NCBI GenBank assembly: GCA_030770535.1
Contig: JASVEC010000001.1
Coordinates: 1,984,001 to 2,048,000, forward strand
Direction of reading: 5' to 3'
Source: Batkoa obscura
Lineage: Eukaryota > Entomophthoromycota > Entomophthoromycetes > Entomophthorales > Batkoaceae
DNA length: 64,000 nucleotides
Positions 1-11,223 of the stretch are shown here, one piece after another; the stretch's first letter is position 1, and the number at the start of each line of letters is the position of its first letter. Below the pieces are notes generated by a model. The model was not told where the DNA came from and ran no database searches. It worked only from the letters and a program-made list of their open reading frames with translations. The translations under genes were made by a program, and so were the position numbers.

Positions 1-1003
1 TTAGTAAGGGAATTGGATATAGAATCAAAAGCTTCTTTATTTTCTTTTGCTTTCATTAATATAATAATTGTTAAACCTCGAATTTCTTCATCTTTTGAAT
101 ATAAATTATCAATCATCATATTTTTAAAAAGGATGTGATTCGAAAATTGAAATGGAAAATCATACAAAGAAAAGGTTTGAATTATTGGTAAAATGGAATT
201 TTTGAAAACACTCTTTGAATAACCTTTACCTATAGCAAATAAAACATTTAAATATAATAAATACAACTTATCTTTAACTATATTTTTAACATCTTGATTC
301 TTCAAATTACCAATCTCAATAAACATATTTCTAAATAATCCTGAGAATAAAGTAACAGTTTCATCTTGTAATTTTGGTAACGATAAATCTCCAATCGAAG
401 CTAACTTCTTTATTATTGATTCTAAGCATACTTGATTCCGTGTTAAATTGGTTATATTTTTTAATAGATATTGAATCAATTCCTCTTTATATTTCTGATC
501 ATTTTTTAAAATATTTAATAATGCTTCTAAAATTAATACTGGTCCATTAAGTTCATTAAATTGATTAACAAATACTGAGTTTGATTGAGAACTTAATTTT
601 TCTAACTTCTCTACTGCTTCTAACTTTTCCTGTATTCTAACATCTTCATTACATATCTTTAAAAGTAACTCTTTTGGTAATGACTCATCTAAACTTGGGT
701 CTTTGATAGAAATGAGTTTCTTAGTTAGTGCTATAACCTTTGGGTTTTGACCATCAATTGATAATGCTTCTTTTAAAATTGAATGAGCTTCGGAATATTT
801 TTCTTTCTTTAATGAAGCTTCACATTGATCAATTAATTCATTAAGCTTTCCATCAACATCAATGGTTGCTGAATTTATAATTAAATAATTTATTTTAAAT
901 TCTATTATTTACTTACTAGTCTCTACTTTCTTGCTAAGATCTAATTGAATTTAGTTGATTAATTGTTGAATTAATTGACTTGATATTATAAATTACCTTC
1001 CAT
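1..1003 (-). CDS. She4/UNC-45-like myosin chaperone (partial)
   Basis: UCS-family proteins bind and fold myosin motor domains in the cytosol with Hsp90/Hsp70. Model: exons 997-1003, 917-940 and 868 down to 1, continuing beyond the window's left edge, so the C-terminal UCS domain is not visible. The first coding exon is only 7 nt (ATG GAA G) and the second 24 nt; both junctions restore one frame. The protein starts MEDLSKKVETTTID, has one TPR-like helix pair at about residues 18-50 (EKYSEAHSILKEAL, then DGQNPKVIALTKKL) and then a purely helical, Leu/Ile/Asn-rich stretch of armadillo type. The family call rests on this TPR-plus-armadillo layout and general resemblance to the UNC-45 central region; another armadillo protein is possible. 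Confidence 0.55.
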
Positions 1004-1305
1004 TTATTAAAAAACAATTCTTCTTATTATAAACGTTCTTATTTATAATGACATCGAAAACTACAAATTATAAAGATGCAAATTTTGTGGCAAAAAATAA
1101 AAGTAACCATACTGACAATTAACGTCATATAATAACCCATTTAAGTAATAGAAAATACATAACCATAATGCCGTAAAATAAATGTTTCAATTAATTTATT
1201 AAATCACACAATTATATTAATTTATATATATATCTATGCCTAGTTAAAAGCCAAATACTAAATAGAAATCATATATAACCCAGCTAAACTAAAATTTAGT
1301 GAAAC
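1004..1305. other. Spacer between two minus-strand genes
   Basis: AT-rich stretch holding the presumed promoter of the She4-like gene and the 3' end of the Npy1 gene. No open frame or clear motif is seen. Confidence 0.6.
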
Positions 1306-2881
1306 TTAAAGATGAGGAGTGGAGTTATTAGCCCAAGCAACGATGATATTATAAGCAATTGAATGTCTAGTAGGTAAAACTAATTCAATATCTGCAACTT
1401 CGTTATCTGCTTTTGGAGGATCAGACCAAAAAGAAAAAGTGTTGGCTTCGTTACCTATTGCCTTCAACACTTGTTGTCTTGTAAACCATTTGGCATCTAA
1501 ATTGTGATTCAATTACTTGTTTATAAATAAGTCATTTTATTTACCTTCTAATTCCTATTAAAGACAATATAAATAAAGTTATTAAATAATTAAATTAAGA
1601 GTACCTCATCGTCCTTATTTATTTCTTCAGTAACTGCATAGGCATGACAACCAATCATCAAATTACTAGGAAATGGCTATAAGATGTTTTATTTAATATT
1701 TTCAAATTATGAAATATAAGGATTACCCATGGCTGTGATGAAATATACTTAACATTATCAACAACTACCCCAGTCTCTTCAAGTACTTCTCTTTGTATAG
1801 CTTCCTAATTAAATAATTAATTTGAGAAAAGTATTGAATCAACTAAATTACCTCAAGTGATTCTCCAGGCTCAAAAAAACCAGCTACACAAGAATACACT
1901 TTTTTTGGAAATACTGATTTCCTACCTAATAATATTTTTTCTCCATCTTTTGAGATGACACATACAATACCAACAGCGTCTTATTATTTTTATTAATATT
2001 ATTAATAAAACTAGACGTAAAATAATTACCTGTTCTAGGATAACTAAAATTTTGAACTGAATTATTAGCTGTACATGGGATCTCTTGATCTATTGATAAT
2101 CCTAAACATATCCTTTTATAACCAGACTCTCCATAAGCTAAATAAAAATTAGATCAGTTTTAACCAAGTAAATTGATAGTTACCTGTTATAGAACCACAA
2201 CTTGGACAATATTTGCTTTTACTATGCCAGTCAAACTGAATGTTAAATTATTTAATAAAATAAATTAAGTTGAAATAACATCTTACTATTGCTCTAGCTT
2301 GAGATACAATGGCTGCAACTTCAGGCTTTAAACCAAAAGCGGCAGGTCTTAATCTTAAAAACTCATCCCCACTTTTAGTTAATTCTGTTATTTATTTCAT
2401 GATTATAAATAATATCATAATATACAAATAGTTTACCATTTATAAAATCTTCATTTTTTGATAAAAGTTTATTGGTAGCATTTAACTGAAGAGCAAAGTA
2501 GTCGCTGTTTTCTGCTTGATGAAATCCCAAATAGATCAAAATTAAACCATAATCATATTGTAATTTCTTGTAGATTTCTCTCTGTGCTTCTTTTTCAATG
2601 TTTTCGTTATATAATTCAACACCATCAAATAGTCCACTTATATTTTGATAATTTGAAATATATAAACTCTTTGCTCCAGATCGAAATAAAGCTTTATCTT
2701 TGTTGAATAACAACACTTTGCTATTATCCGAAATTAACTTTTTTTTCATAATTGAAAGACGTTCGCGAGAAGGTCCATTTCTAGTTTATATTATTATTTT
2801 TTATTATAGCTAATATTATAATAATTAATTGTTAATAAGGTACCTGTTTAATGGATTACCACCAAAAAAATTGACATTCAT
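1306..2881 (-). CDS. NPY1: NADH pyrophosphatase (Nudix), Npy1/NUDT12 type
   Basis: Hydrolyses NADH and related dinucleotides (and NAD caps on RNA in this family); peroxisomal in yeast and animals. Ten exons: 2844-2881, 2437-2780, 2287-2384, 2184-2235, 2030-2137, 1852-1979, 1727-1804, 1605-1676, 1545-1554 (10 nt) and 1306-1496, giving 372 aa. Visible family marks in order: N-terminal FFGGNPLNR, a zinc-ribbon half (YCPSCG, preceded by DWHSKSK), the Nudix box beginning GFFEPGESLEEAIQREV and ending EETGV, the NADH-specific SQPWPFPSNLM signature, and a C-terminal WFTR block. The protein ends in Pro-His-Leu, close to the PTS1-like tails known for this enzyme (SHL in yeast, PNL in man). Every exon junction restores the family frame, so the call is firm. 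Confidence 0.93.
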
Positions 2882-3454
2882 TTTAGTATAACTTTTATTG
2901 TTAAAATTGAGTTTCGGCTGGATTAAATGATTAATCGGATTTTTTATAATCATTGTTGACGTATTAGTAATTCAAATGGCTTACTAACAATGTTGGCATT
3001 TGAAATTTTATTTATTGCCTTTTTTTTGCATAGACATTGATTGATTATTTGAAACATTGTAAAAGTTCAATAAACTTACTTTATTTCTTCATATAATGTC
3101 AAATGTCTATCAAATAATAATAATTTATTGTATATAAAAATAAGCTAATATACTATTATATAGAAGATCAAAATGATTATATTGATATAAAAAAATTTAC
3201 ATTCAAATAAAACGATAGAATATTAATAAGAATAGTTAATTTTAAAATTCGTTTTTATTTAGTAATAAATAAATAATAGTATTTTCACATCTTATTAAAC
3301 ATCTTTTATTTAATTGATACATTTTATTTAATTATTTCAAATAATTAAATGTATAAATTATATTTTAAAAATTAGAAACTTGACAGAAATTAAGTTGAAT
3401 AATAAAAAAGTTAAAATATTTAGTTAATGTTAAATATCACAACATAATTGATAA

Positions 3455-3559
3455 TATGGGGATATATTTTTTTGTAAGAATTTTACTAACAATCTTTCCA
3501 ATCAAATAGCGCTTAAAAAATGGAAAAGTGATGAAACCAAAAAAAAACATCCTCATATA
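3455..3559 (+). mobile_element. Short MITE, subfamily I, copy A
   Basis: About 105 bp with imperfect terminal inverted repeats: left end TGGGGATATATTTTTTT, right end reading TGAGGATGTTTTTTTTT on the other strand, both flanked by TA. The interior (TTTTACTAACAATCTTT, then AAATAGCGCTTAAAAAATGG) recurs almost unchanged at 32167-32270 in the opposite orientation and, more diverged, at 30405-30504. Recurrence with conserved ends and TA flanks fits a non-autonomous Tc1/mariner-like element. No coding capacity. Confidence 0.75.
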
Positions 3560-3823
3560 GGTTAATTTAAAAGCTTGGTTCAATTTTTGTCCAATTTAGA
3601 TTTTTATTAAAAATTACGAATTAAGCAATAAGCACTACAAAAGTATTTGCTTTTTTGCCTAATTTTAAAATAACATGTTTGAGCGTTTTTAAAAAAATTT
3701 GCACTACATAGTAAATAAACAAAAAAAGTAAAATAGAAAATTTTGTCCTTGATTTTAACTGAGCTTTCAAACTTACCCATATATGACATATTTAAATTTA
3801 TTATATAAAAAACTATGAAGTAT

Positions 3824-3862
3824 AGACATAAGACATAAGACAGAAGATAGAAGACATGAGAT
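3824..3862. repeat. Degenerate tandem repeat (AGACATAAG-like)
   Basis: Several imperfect copies of an AGACATA/AGA unit in a row (agacataagacataagac, then agaagatagaagacatg). Local slippage repeat, no function seen. Confidence 0.6.
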
Positions 3863-4803
3863 ATTAAATATGATAAACAAAATAACATATTATAAAAATA
3901 AAAACTCATTAAATTACCGATTGTTACTTTTAATGATAGGCTTTTAACTATAATAATAATAAAATATATTATCATCATGCTTTATCAGTTATTTCAAACA
4001 AAGTTTAGTTAAAAAATTATGTTAAAAATAAGTGTGAAATTTTAAAATCCAATTTAAATAAGACTACTTTATAAGCACATTTAATTATAAAATAAAATAA
4101 AATATGTTTCAATATAGAATATTATAAAATGGTAATATAATGAACCCCAAATTAATAAATGATATTATAAAAATTAACTAAGTTTAAATATAATATTTTA
4201 TTCGATTTTAAATAGACTAAAAATTAAAGGTAGAGTTAGCAATTCATCAATTTATTTTTAGATACTTTTCAAACGACTTCAAAATCCGCTTTACCAATAA
4301 TATTCAAATAGAATATAAAACTGATGCGAAAATAAAATTTGCATAAATAAAAGCTTTGGGGTGTGTCCTAAGGGATATGCTATATTATTGTACTGTTATT
4401 AAGTGACAACAGAGTTTTCTAGTATTAACTATTAAAATAGTTGTAAAAATTAAGGTATATATTATTATAAATAGTTTACTGTATTATTTTATTTGATAAA
4501 CGTTAAATTAAGTACAAGTTGTCAACTACAGATGATCGTGAAAGGAAGTTGATTAGACCAATTAAAGTTAAATATAGTAACGAAATTTGAATTATAATTC
4601 AGCAGCTAAAAAGAAAGGAACAGAGACAATTATTGGATTAATTGACAAGGGTATGATTTAAAATAAGGAGAGAGTTAAGATTTCTTAAGTATAAAATCAC
4701 CCATAAAATCACTTCTTTTTCAAACTTTTGATTTTTATTTTAACAATTATTTTTTCATTTTAAATTCATTTCAATATTTAATTGAAATAATTATATAACC
4801 AAA

Positions 4804-5735
4804 ATGCAATTAGAAGCCATACCAGTTGGGTTAAAAACCAGTTTTTTTATTTTGGTCAAGAGGATATTGTTTGATAGTAAAGCGTTGAAAAACATATCAA
4901 TATTCTTTCTTATCCGTCCTAAGCAATCCTCCTTTTATAAGATTATTAATTTTGTATTTAATTGTATGGTCTATGCTACGAACTTAGCATACCCTATATT
5001 TAGTTGTCTTAGTATTGATTATGTTTATCGTAAGTATATAAAACATGGGGATTCAACGAAACTAAACAATAAGCCTAAGTCCATAAAATCAAATAATGAA
5101 ACCAAATTAATTAAAGAGAAAGTAGATGATATTGACAATAAAAAGAATTATGATGAGTGTGAAGTTGATTCAAGATTTGTTCATTGGGTTAGAGCAAAAC
5201 CAGTTAAACCAGAATACCGTCCAAAAGGCAAATGGAGAAAGTCTGATTTTAAAAGTAAATTTAATGATAAATTACGATGTACTATTTTAGATAAAGGAGA
5301 TTTATGTAAATCTATTTTATTGTTATTATTTAACAATTAATGTATTTTTTTTAGTATTAGAAAAGTATTTGAAAAAGTTAGAAATACCTGTGTTACTTCC
5401 TATGTATAAAATAACTTACTGTAATACCACATCAAAAAAAGATAGTAATTGATTCTATATCTTTTCAATTTAATATACTAAATGTTTTAGTTCCTAAAGA
5501 TCTTAATGATACATTAAATAAAATTATCGATAAAATAGTAGGTGAAGGAGGTAGAAGGAGAAGTCCAACTAATAAAAAATTAGTTGACCAACTTATAGAT
5601 AATGCAGTAGGTATATCACATATTGAACCCGAGTTATTATTAAAAGGTAGAATACCGCCTACCTCTCCTATTTCATTTAAAAAATCAACACTTCGTTTAA
5701 TCCCCCATCTTAAAAAATATGGCCTGTATTACTAA
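4804..5735 (+). CDS. Orphan membrane-anchored basic protein, paralogue 1
   Basis: Not recognised. Three exons, 4804-5305, 5355-5444 and 5491-5735, with clean GTAA...TTTAG introns of 49 and 46 nt; 278 aa. Features: a hydrophobic segment at about residues 44-66 (likely one membrane helix), then a Lys/Asn-rich basic linker, then a C-terminal half with IPVLLPMY and a cluster GRRRSP followed by NKKLVDQLIDNAVG. The last residues are LYY. The gene 1.6 kb downstream (7312-8172) has the same plan and shares spaced motifs (EIP-V/I-x-P-x-Y...C; SP/LP-x-x-x-x-x-V-x-x-Q-L/M-L/I...NA), so the two look like diverged tandem paralogues. Function unknown. Confidence 0.6.
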
Positions 5736-7311
5736 ATTATTAATTTCCTTCTAATATCATTTTCTCTTCAAAAAGAAGAGATAGTTGTAAGGTTGGTGCT
5801 AAAGTGGCATCTTTTTCCTTAAAATCCTTAATAAATTATTACTTATATTTAATTATTTTGTTTGTTGTTGATACTTATAAAATTTAGGGATGTAAAGCAT
5901 CCAGGTGTTTCATTTCTAGAAGAAGTTTAAGGATGAGAGGTTTAACCAAAATGACATTAGTTTTTAATCTTTAGATCCTTTTTAACTATACAATTATAGT
6001 ATTTGTTTTTAATTTTACTTAATGGGATTCAAAAGCTCCTTTATATATGATCAGTTGATATTACGGGAAAATTATGATACATTGTTTTAAATAGATATCT
6101 GAAATACAACTATTGAAGTTAAATGTGTAATTTTGATATTTTCGGCAATTATTTGTTTGCTTCACTTTTTAAAGCTTAATCCATAGATTTTAGAGAAAAT
6201 TATGTCATATTTTATTTTAAATTAACGACTAGTTACCACTCATTTGAGCTTAGATCGCTGTAAAAAAACATTTAGGAAATATTTTTCAAAAATCTTGTTC
6301 AGTTTTTAAGCTGCTCAAAAATTGAAAAATTACAATTAAGTTCTCAAATAAAAAATTGCTTACATTGAAAATTTCTTTATAAAATTATAACTATAAAGTT
6401 AAAATCTATAATATCGGAATATATTACATTTTTTCTACTAACAAATAGAAATATACTGGGTGGATATATAAGATACCGGTTACACCACTTCATTATCAAA
6501 TACTCTTTAAGATGAATAAATATCTTAGTTTTCACCATTATAAATATCAAGTAATAAACGAGTTCAAAAATACGGTTTATAGTTATATGCAGGAATTTAT
6601 AAAATAAATAAAGCATTAATGAATCAGATAATAGATTATTTAAAATATATTTAGTAAATGCAGGTAAGTCTATGTTCTAGCACTTATTAAATAGTAATTA
6701 ATAAGAATCTATATTGATAGTAGGTAAACAAGGGTATATTGGCTTTATTGACTCTTCTATAAGTAAAACATTAAAATGAATTTAACAATTTATTTAGCAT
6801 TAAGGGTAAACAAAGATTTCAACTAATTAAACAAATGATACTTCATGATCTAAAAGGTGGGAAGAAAAAAATCACTTCTGAAATCAAGGGGGAAGAAAGG
6901 GCATTTAATGCTCAAAATTTTTATAATTAAAGAATGATTTATTATAAATAGCAATAGTTGGTACAGGAGTGTTGTTTAATAAATATTCTAAGTTCTCACT
7001 ATCCTTAATTTTCAATATTTCTGCCCTTTTTTTGTATTACAACCACTTTGTTACCTTTATTGGCAACTCACCAATAAAAAATGTAGTTAATCAACACTTT
7101 TAGTTACAACAAATTTGATTGGTTAAGTTCCTTGGAAACTTCCTATTAAGTCTAATCTTAAAAGCATTAAAATAAGAGAAGGCTTATTATCATAGTGATA
7201 ATAGAAGAATAAACTTGAAGTTAACTACCAAAATTTTGCTTAAAAAGCTGAGATTGCATTTATAAATAAACTAAAGTTAATTTTATTTTTTTTACTTTTT
7301 ATTTAAAAAAT
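5736..7311. other. AT-rich intergenic region
   Basis: 1.6 kb between the two orphan paralogues. It holds only short random open frames (such as 6377-6616 on the minus strand). A T-rich stretch directly precedes the ATG at 7312. I see no promoter motif I would name. Confidence 0.55.
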
Positions 7312-8172
7312 ATGACAATAGAATTAAAATCAAATTCCCAGACTATAAACCCCTCAGCTAAGCCTGAGAATAATAGCAACTTCTTGTTGATGGCTTTGAT
7401 CAATGCCATCGTCTTCTTCCCAGCTTTAGCAATTGGTATTTGCCAGATTATCAAACAAATATTCTTTCCAGTAGCCAAACCAAAAGTTGAAGATAAAACC
7501 GAAAAAGTTAAAGAAAAGCCTAGAGATTGCGATATTGAAAAGTTACTTGGGCTTAAAAAGATCCATGACCATAAACTGAAAATGAGAAAGTTAAGAGATA
7601 AAGAAAACAATAAAGTATTGAAAAAATTTAATCCATTGAAACCTAATTCCTTTATCAAAAGCAATAATGGGTTTGAAATACCCATCTTCCCTGTTTATGA
7701 AAAGAGACCCGTCTGTCATCAAGTTGCAAGCCTACAGCACTTGATTCATGCTCCACATCCATTGGACCATTTTCTTCAAACTTATGATTTTGAAGCTAAC
7801 AACGTCCATGACAAGAAATGTAAAGAATTTATACTTACTTATACTGAGGCTTTATATGCCTTATTAAAAGGTTTATCCAACTATGAGCTATTCCAAGAGT
7901 ATAAAATTGCTCTATGTAGAAATTATCCAAAGGTACCAGCTTGTCTTTTGACTGCTGGTTTAGATCACATATCTTCAAGAAATGAAATGCTTCCCAGTCA
8001 TCGTGACACTGTGATCTTTCAAATGTTAGTTGAAGCAAATGCAATTGCCCAATGTGACCCCTGTTCAATTGTAACTTGTTTAGAGTCCCCTTTTGGTATG
8101 CAAGCAAACTTTTACAACCGTTGCATGCATCTCAAAAGTGTGTATAGAGAATTGAGACATTATTATGTTTAA
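7312..8172 (+). CDS. Orphan membrane-anchored Cys-rich protein, paralogue 2
   Basis: Not recognised. Single exon, 286 aa. One strongly hydrophobic segment at about residues 24-52 (FLLMALINAIVFFPALAIG...), preceded by a Ser/Asn-rich short N-terminus, then a Lys/Glu-rich charged linker to about residue 110, then a C-terminal domain with about ten Cys (for example RPVCHQV, CRNYPKVPAC, CDPCSIVTC). The C-terminal domain shares spaced motifs with the product of 4804-5735 (EIPIFPVY against EIPVLLPMY; LPSHRDTVIFQMLVEANAI against SPTNKKLVDQLIDNAVGI). Both end in Tyr-Tyr or Tyr-Tyr-Val. Single-pass type with the Cys-rich domain on one face is an inference. Confidence 0.65.
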   Translation: MTIELKSNSQTINPSAKPENNSNFLLMALINAIVFFPALAIGICQIIKQIFFPVAKPKVEDKTEKVKEKPRDCDIEKLLGLKKIHDHKLKMRKLRDKENNKVLKKFNPLKPNSFIKSNNGFEIPIFPVYEKRPVCHQVASLQHLIHAPHPLDHFLQTYDFEANNVHDKKCKEFILTYTEALYALLKGLSNYELFQEYKIALCRNYPKVPACLLTAGLDHISSRNEMLPSHRDTVIFQMLVEANAIAQCDPCSIVTCLESPFGMQANFYNRCMHLKSVYRELRHYYV

Positions 8173-8900
8173 ATTAAGTGGCGCTTATATATAGCCATTG
8201 TGTATTGTATTTTATATTTTTATAGCTTGAAGCTAGCTTTTACATATCCAGTTTGGTAATAACTAATTTTGGCTTAATAAATTTTTTTTGATCTTAATTT
8301 CTCCGTTTTTTGTAATTTTTGAAGATTGTATTATCCCATAGAAATTAGCTTTGGCGTTTGATTGGTTACTAAAAAGCGTGACTTGATTACCAAACGATAA
8401 GTGTAAATTTATCTGTTTTAGAAATGATGACTAAATTGTGATTTTAAAAGAAATGCCTTGTAATTTAAAAATCGTAATAACTATGATATTTGAATTCATT
8501 TACATAATAAATTATTATTCCATTAACATTATTAAAACTTATTAAGTGTATCATAATTATAAAATAAATTTTTAACAATTACAATTTATTCAAACATGTT
8601 AACGAAATTGAAATAATCTCATATTTTACTTTTAAATGATTTAATTATTCTTTAGAAATACATTTTAACATCTATATTGCTATTTAGGCTATACTATTAT
8701 TATTGTTTATATTAGAACTTTAATTTAATTTAAAAATTGTTTTTAAATTAAATTAAAATAAAATAAATTATTAAACAACTAATTTAAAATAAAGTAAACA
8801 ACATTATTGGGAAAATATTTATTTGAAATAATCAACTTTTAAAAAACAAGAAAATAGACATTTAATATTGAAATGCTTTTATAATATCAATAGACAAAGA
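8173..8900. other. Spacer between convergent genes
   Basis: Holds the 3' ends of the orphan gene and of the branching enzyme. The only structure is the perfect hairpin at 8719-8757, listed separately. Confidence 0.6.
8719..8757. repeat. Perfect 18-bp inverted repeat with 3-nt loop
   Basis: Arms TTTAATTTAATTTAAAAA (8719-8736) and its exact complement (8740-8757) around TTG. It lies between two convergent genes. It could fold in RNA or act as a cruciform; AT-rich composition makes chance less unlikely than its length suggests. Confidence 0.6.
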
Positions 8901-11223
8901 TTAAGCAGATAAGGAATTGGGATGGAATTTCTCAAAAGCAAGTTTACCTTTAGCAGATTCGTCAACTTTAGCTAAAATCAAAGCGGTACGAGTAGGGAGA
9001 TAAGCTTGGAGGTGATGATCTCTACCGTGCCATGGTTCAGGGGCGGTAAAGAAGACGGAGGTATCATGTTGGATACGACCAAACCCCCCAAACTCTTTAG
9101 AATCGGAATCCAAAAGGATTTGGTATTTTCCTGGATTATGAACTCCAATCCGATAATCAGTAAAAGATTTACTGTCATGAAAGTTAAATATAAATAATAG
9201 GTTTGCTCTTTCAAATACAATTACACGATCGTCTTGATGCTTTAAGGATATATAGCCTTGAGGGGAAGATAACCAACCATACTCTTTTTCGGTGTTATTC
9301 ATAGCTGAATCAAAGCTATAGAGGTATCTATAACGAAGTAATTGATTATCTGCCAAGTTAAACTGACGACGTGCATAATGGAAGGTTGAACCATTACCTT
9401 CTCTTGGAAAATCTAACCATTCTGGATGTCCAAACTCATTACCTTCAAAATTTAAATAACCTTCGCCGCCTAATCCATGAGTAAGTAAACGAATCATTTT
9501 ATGGAGTGCTAAACCACGCTCAATAGTAGGGGTTAAAGCAGTAAGATCTGACATATTGGTATACATCTCTGCATCCATTAACCAAAAAGCAATAGTTTTA
9601 TCTCCAACTAAGGCTTGATCATGAGACTCACAATAAGCAATTGTTTTTTCCAAATGACGACGATTTGTTAAAGTATGTACAATGTGACCAAAGTCCCATT
9701 CATCATCTTTAAGCTCTTTGAGGTATTTGATCCACATATCTGGAACAGCCATCCCAAGTCTGTAATCAAAGCCAACACCACCTTCAGAAGTTGGACGACA
9801 AAGACCTGGCATACCACTTACATCTTCAGCAATGGTAATGCAAGTTGGGTATAACTCATGCAAAATCTTGTTGGCCAACATAAGGTAGGTAACAGCCTCT
9901 TCATCGACGCCTCTTAAGAAGTACTCATCATAGTGGCCAGAAAAGCCAACGCCGATACCGTGATGGGAATAAAGCATCGAAGTTACACCATCAAAACGGA
10001 AACCATCCAAATGATATTCATCCATATAAAATCTCAAATTGGAAAGTAAAAATCGAAGGGTTTCATAACTCCCATAATTGAAAAGACGCGAGTTCCAAAG
10101 CTCATGTCTTCCTTTAGGCCCTTCGTGGAAATAATGATGATCAGAACCGTCGAATTGATTAAGCCCATCCAAAACATTATTCGAAGCATGAGAATGAACC
10201 ATATCTAGCAATACTACTAATCCTAAAGAATGAGCTTTGTCTACAACGTATTTAAAATCAAGGGGAGTGCCATATCTAGAAGAGGTGGCAAAGAATGAAG
10301 TGACTTGGTACCCAAAACTTGCGTAATAAGCATGTTCCATAATAGCCATCATTTGAACTGCGTTGTACCCAAGCTTTGCGATGCGAGGTAAAATGTTATC
10401 AGCAAATTCCCTATAAGTGCATACTTTACCTTCAGGTGAACTTATACCAACGTGGGCTTCATAGATACGTAGTGAACCATTCTGAGCCCCTTTTTTACGA
10501 TTTTCAACTGTTGGATTCTTGTCGTGTTTCCAAACATATTCTTCAGCTGGGTTCCAAAATCTTGAATCATAAATTGGGCTTACATTTAAGTCTTGGGTTA
10601 CATAGCGAGACCAGGCTGGTAATCTGTCAATCATTTCACCATTTGGGGTTAAGAACGATACCTTAAAAATTAATTATCTACACTAAACAGCTTTAGAAAA
10701 TTCTTTTACTTTGACTTTAGAGTTGTGAGGGATTGCAGGAGCATTAGATACGTTTGGAATTTCAATAGTAAATAAACCAAATTTATCTTTTTTCATGGGG
10801 TGAGCTTTACGATCCCAATTATTAAAGTCACCAATCAAGGAAGCTTGGACGGCATTTGGGGCCCATTCACGATATATAACTGAATTTTTGGTCACTTGAA
10901 AACCATATCTTTCATAACTTTTGGTGAATTTGTCAATGCTTCCATCTCCAGATTTAAAATTATTAATCCATTCATCAACTTTGGAAATTCTATTTAAATT
11001 AAATATTATTTTAAAAATATGGTGTTTTGCAGTTGAATAATAGAGTTTTAATAATAAAATATAGTTACCTTGAATTAATTATGTTAGCATATGGCTTTAA
11101 CCAAGGGTCCAAGTTCACTAAGCCAGGTAAATTGGTCTCTTCTTGGACAGCTTGTTGCTTCAATTTGTCATTAGATACCGGTTTGCTATTTTTGGAGGTT
11201 AAGTTTTTATTTATAGACATCAT
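8901..11223 (-). CDS. GLC3: 1,4-alpha-glucan (glycogen) branching enzyme
   Basis: Makes the alpha-1,6 branches of glycogen in the cytosol. Three exons, 11069-11223, 10710-10989 and 8901-10661; 731 aa, near the usual 700 or so for eukaryotic branching enzymes. Order: CBM48 N-terminal module ([20 protein letters not shown]), linker [14 protein letters not shown], then the GH13 barrel. Catalytic residues in view: nucleophile Asp about 369 in DGFRFDGV, acid Glu about 424 in [10 protein letters not shown], and His-Asp about 492-493 in AYCESHDQ; the DMVHSHAS loop is also intact. Intron 2 (10662-10709, 48 nt) ends in AAG rather than TAG; reading through it would add a stop, while splicing joins HNSKVK to VSFLTPNG as in the family. 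Two adjacent ATGs at the start; either could be used. Confidence 0.96.

Larger units (their letters stand above)
2882..4803. other. AT-rich intergenic region
   Basis: About 1.9 kb without a supportable gene. It contains a MITE near 3455-3559, a short decanucleotide-like repeat near 3824-3862 and a hairpin-prone palindrome near 3318-3353. Open frames here (for example on the minus strand at 3607-3978) are Leu/Tyr/Ile-rich in the way random AT-rich DNA translates and have no domain. Confidence 0.6.

Noticed and set aside
3607-3978. Minus-strand open frame of 123 codons
   Set aside because: Composition is Tyr/Phe/Leu/Ile as expected from random AT-rich DNA; no domain, no splice-supported extension.
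6377-6616. Minus-strand open frame of 79 codons
   Set aside because: Same random hydrophobic composition, no start context or homology by eye.
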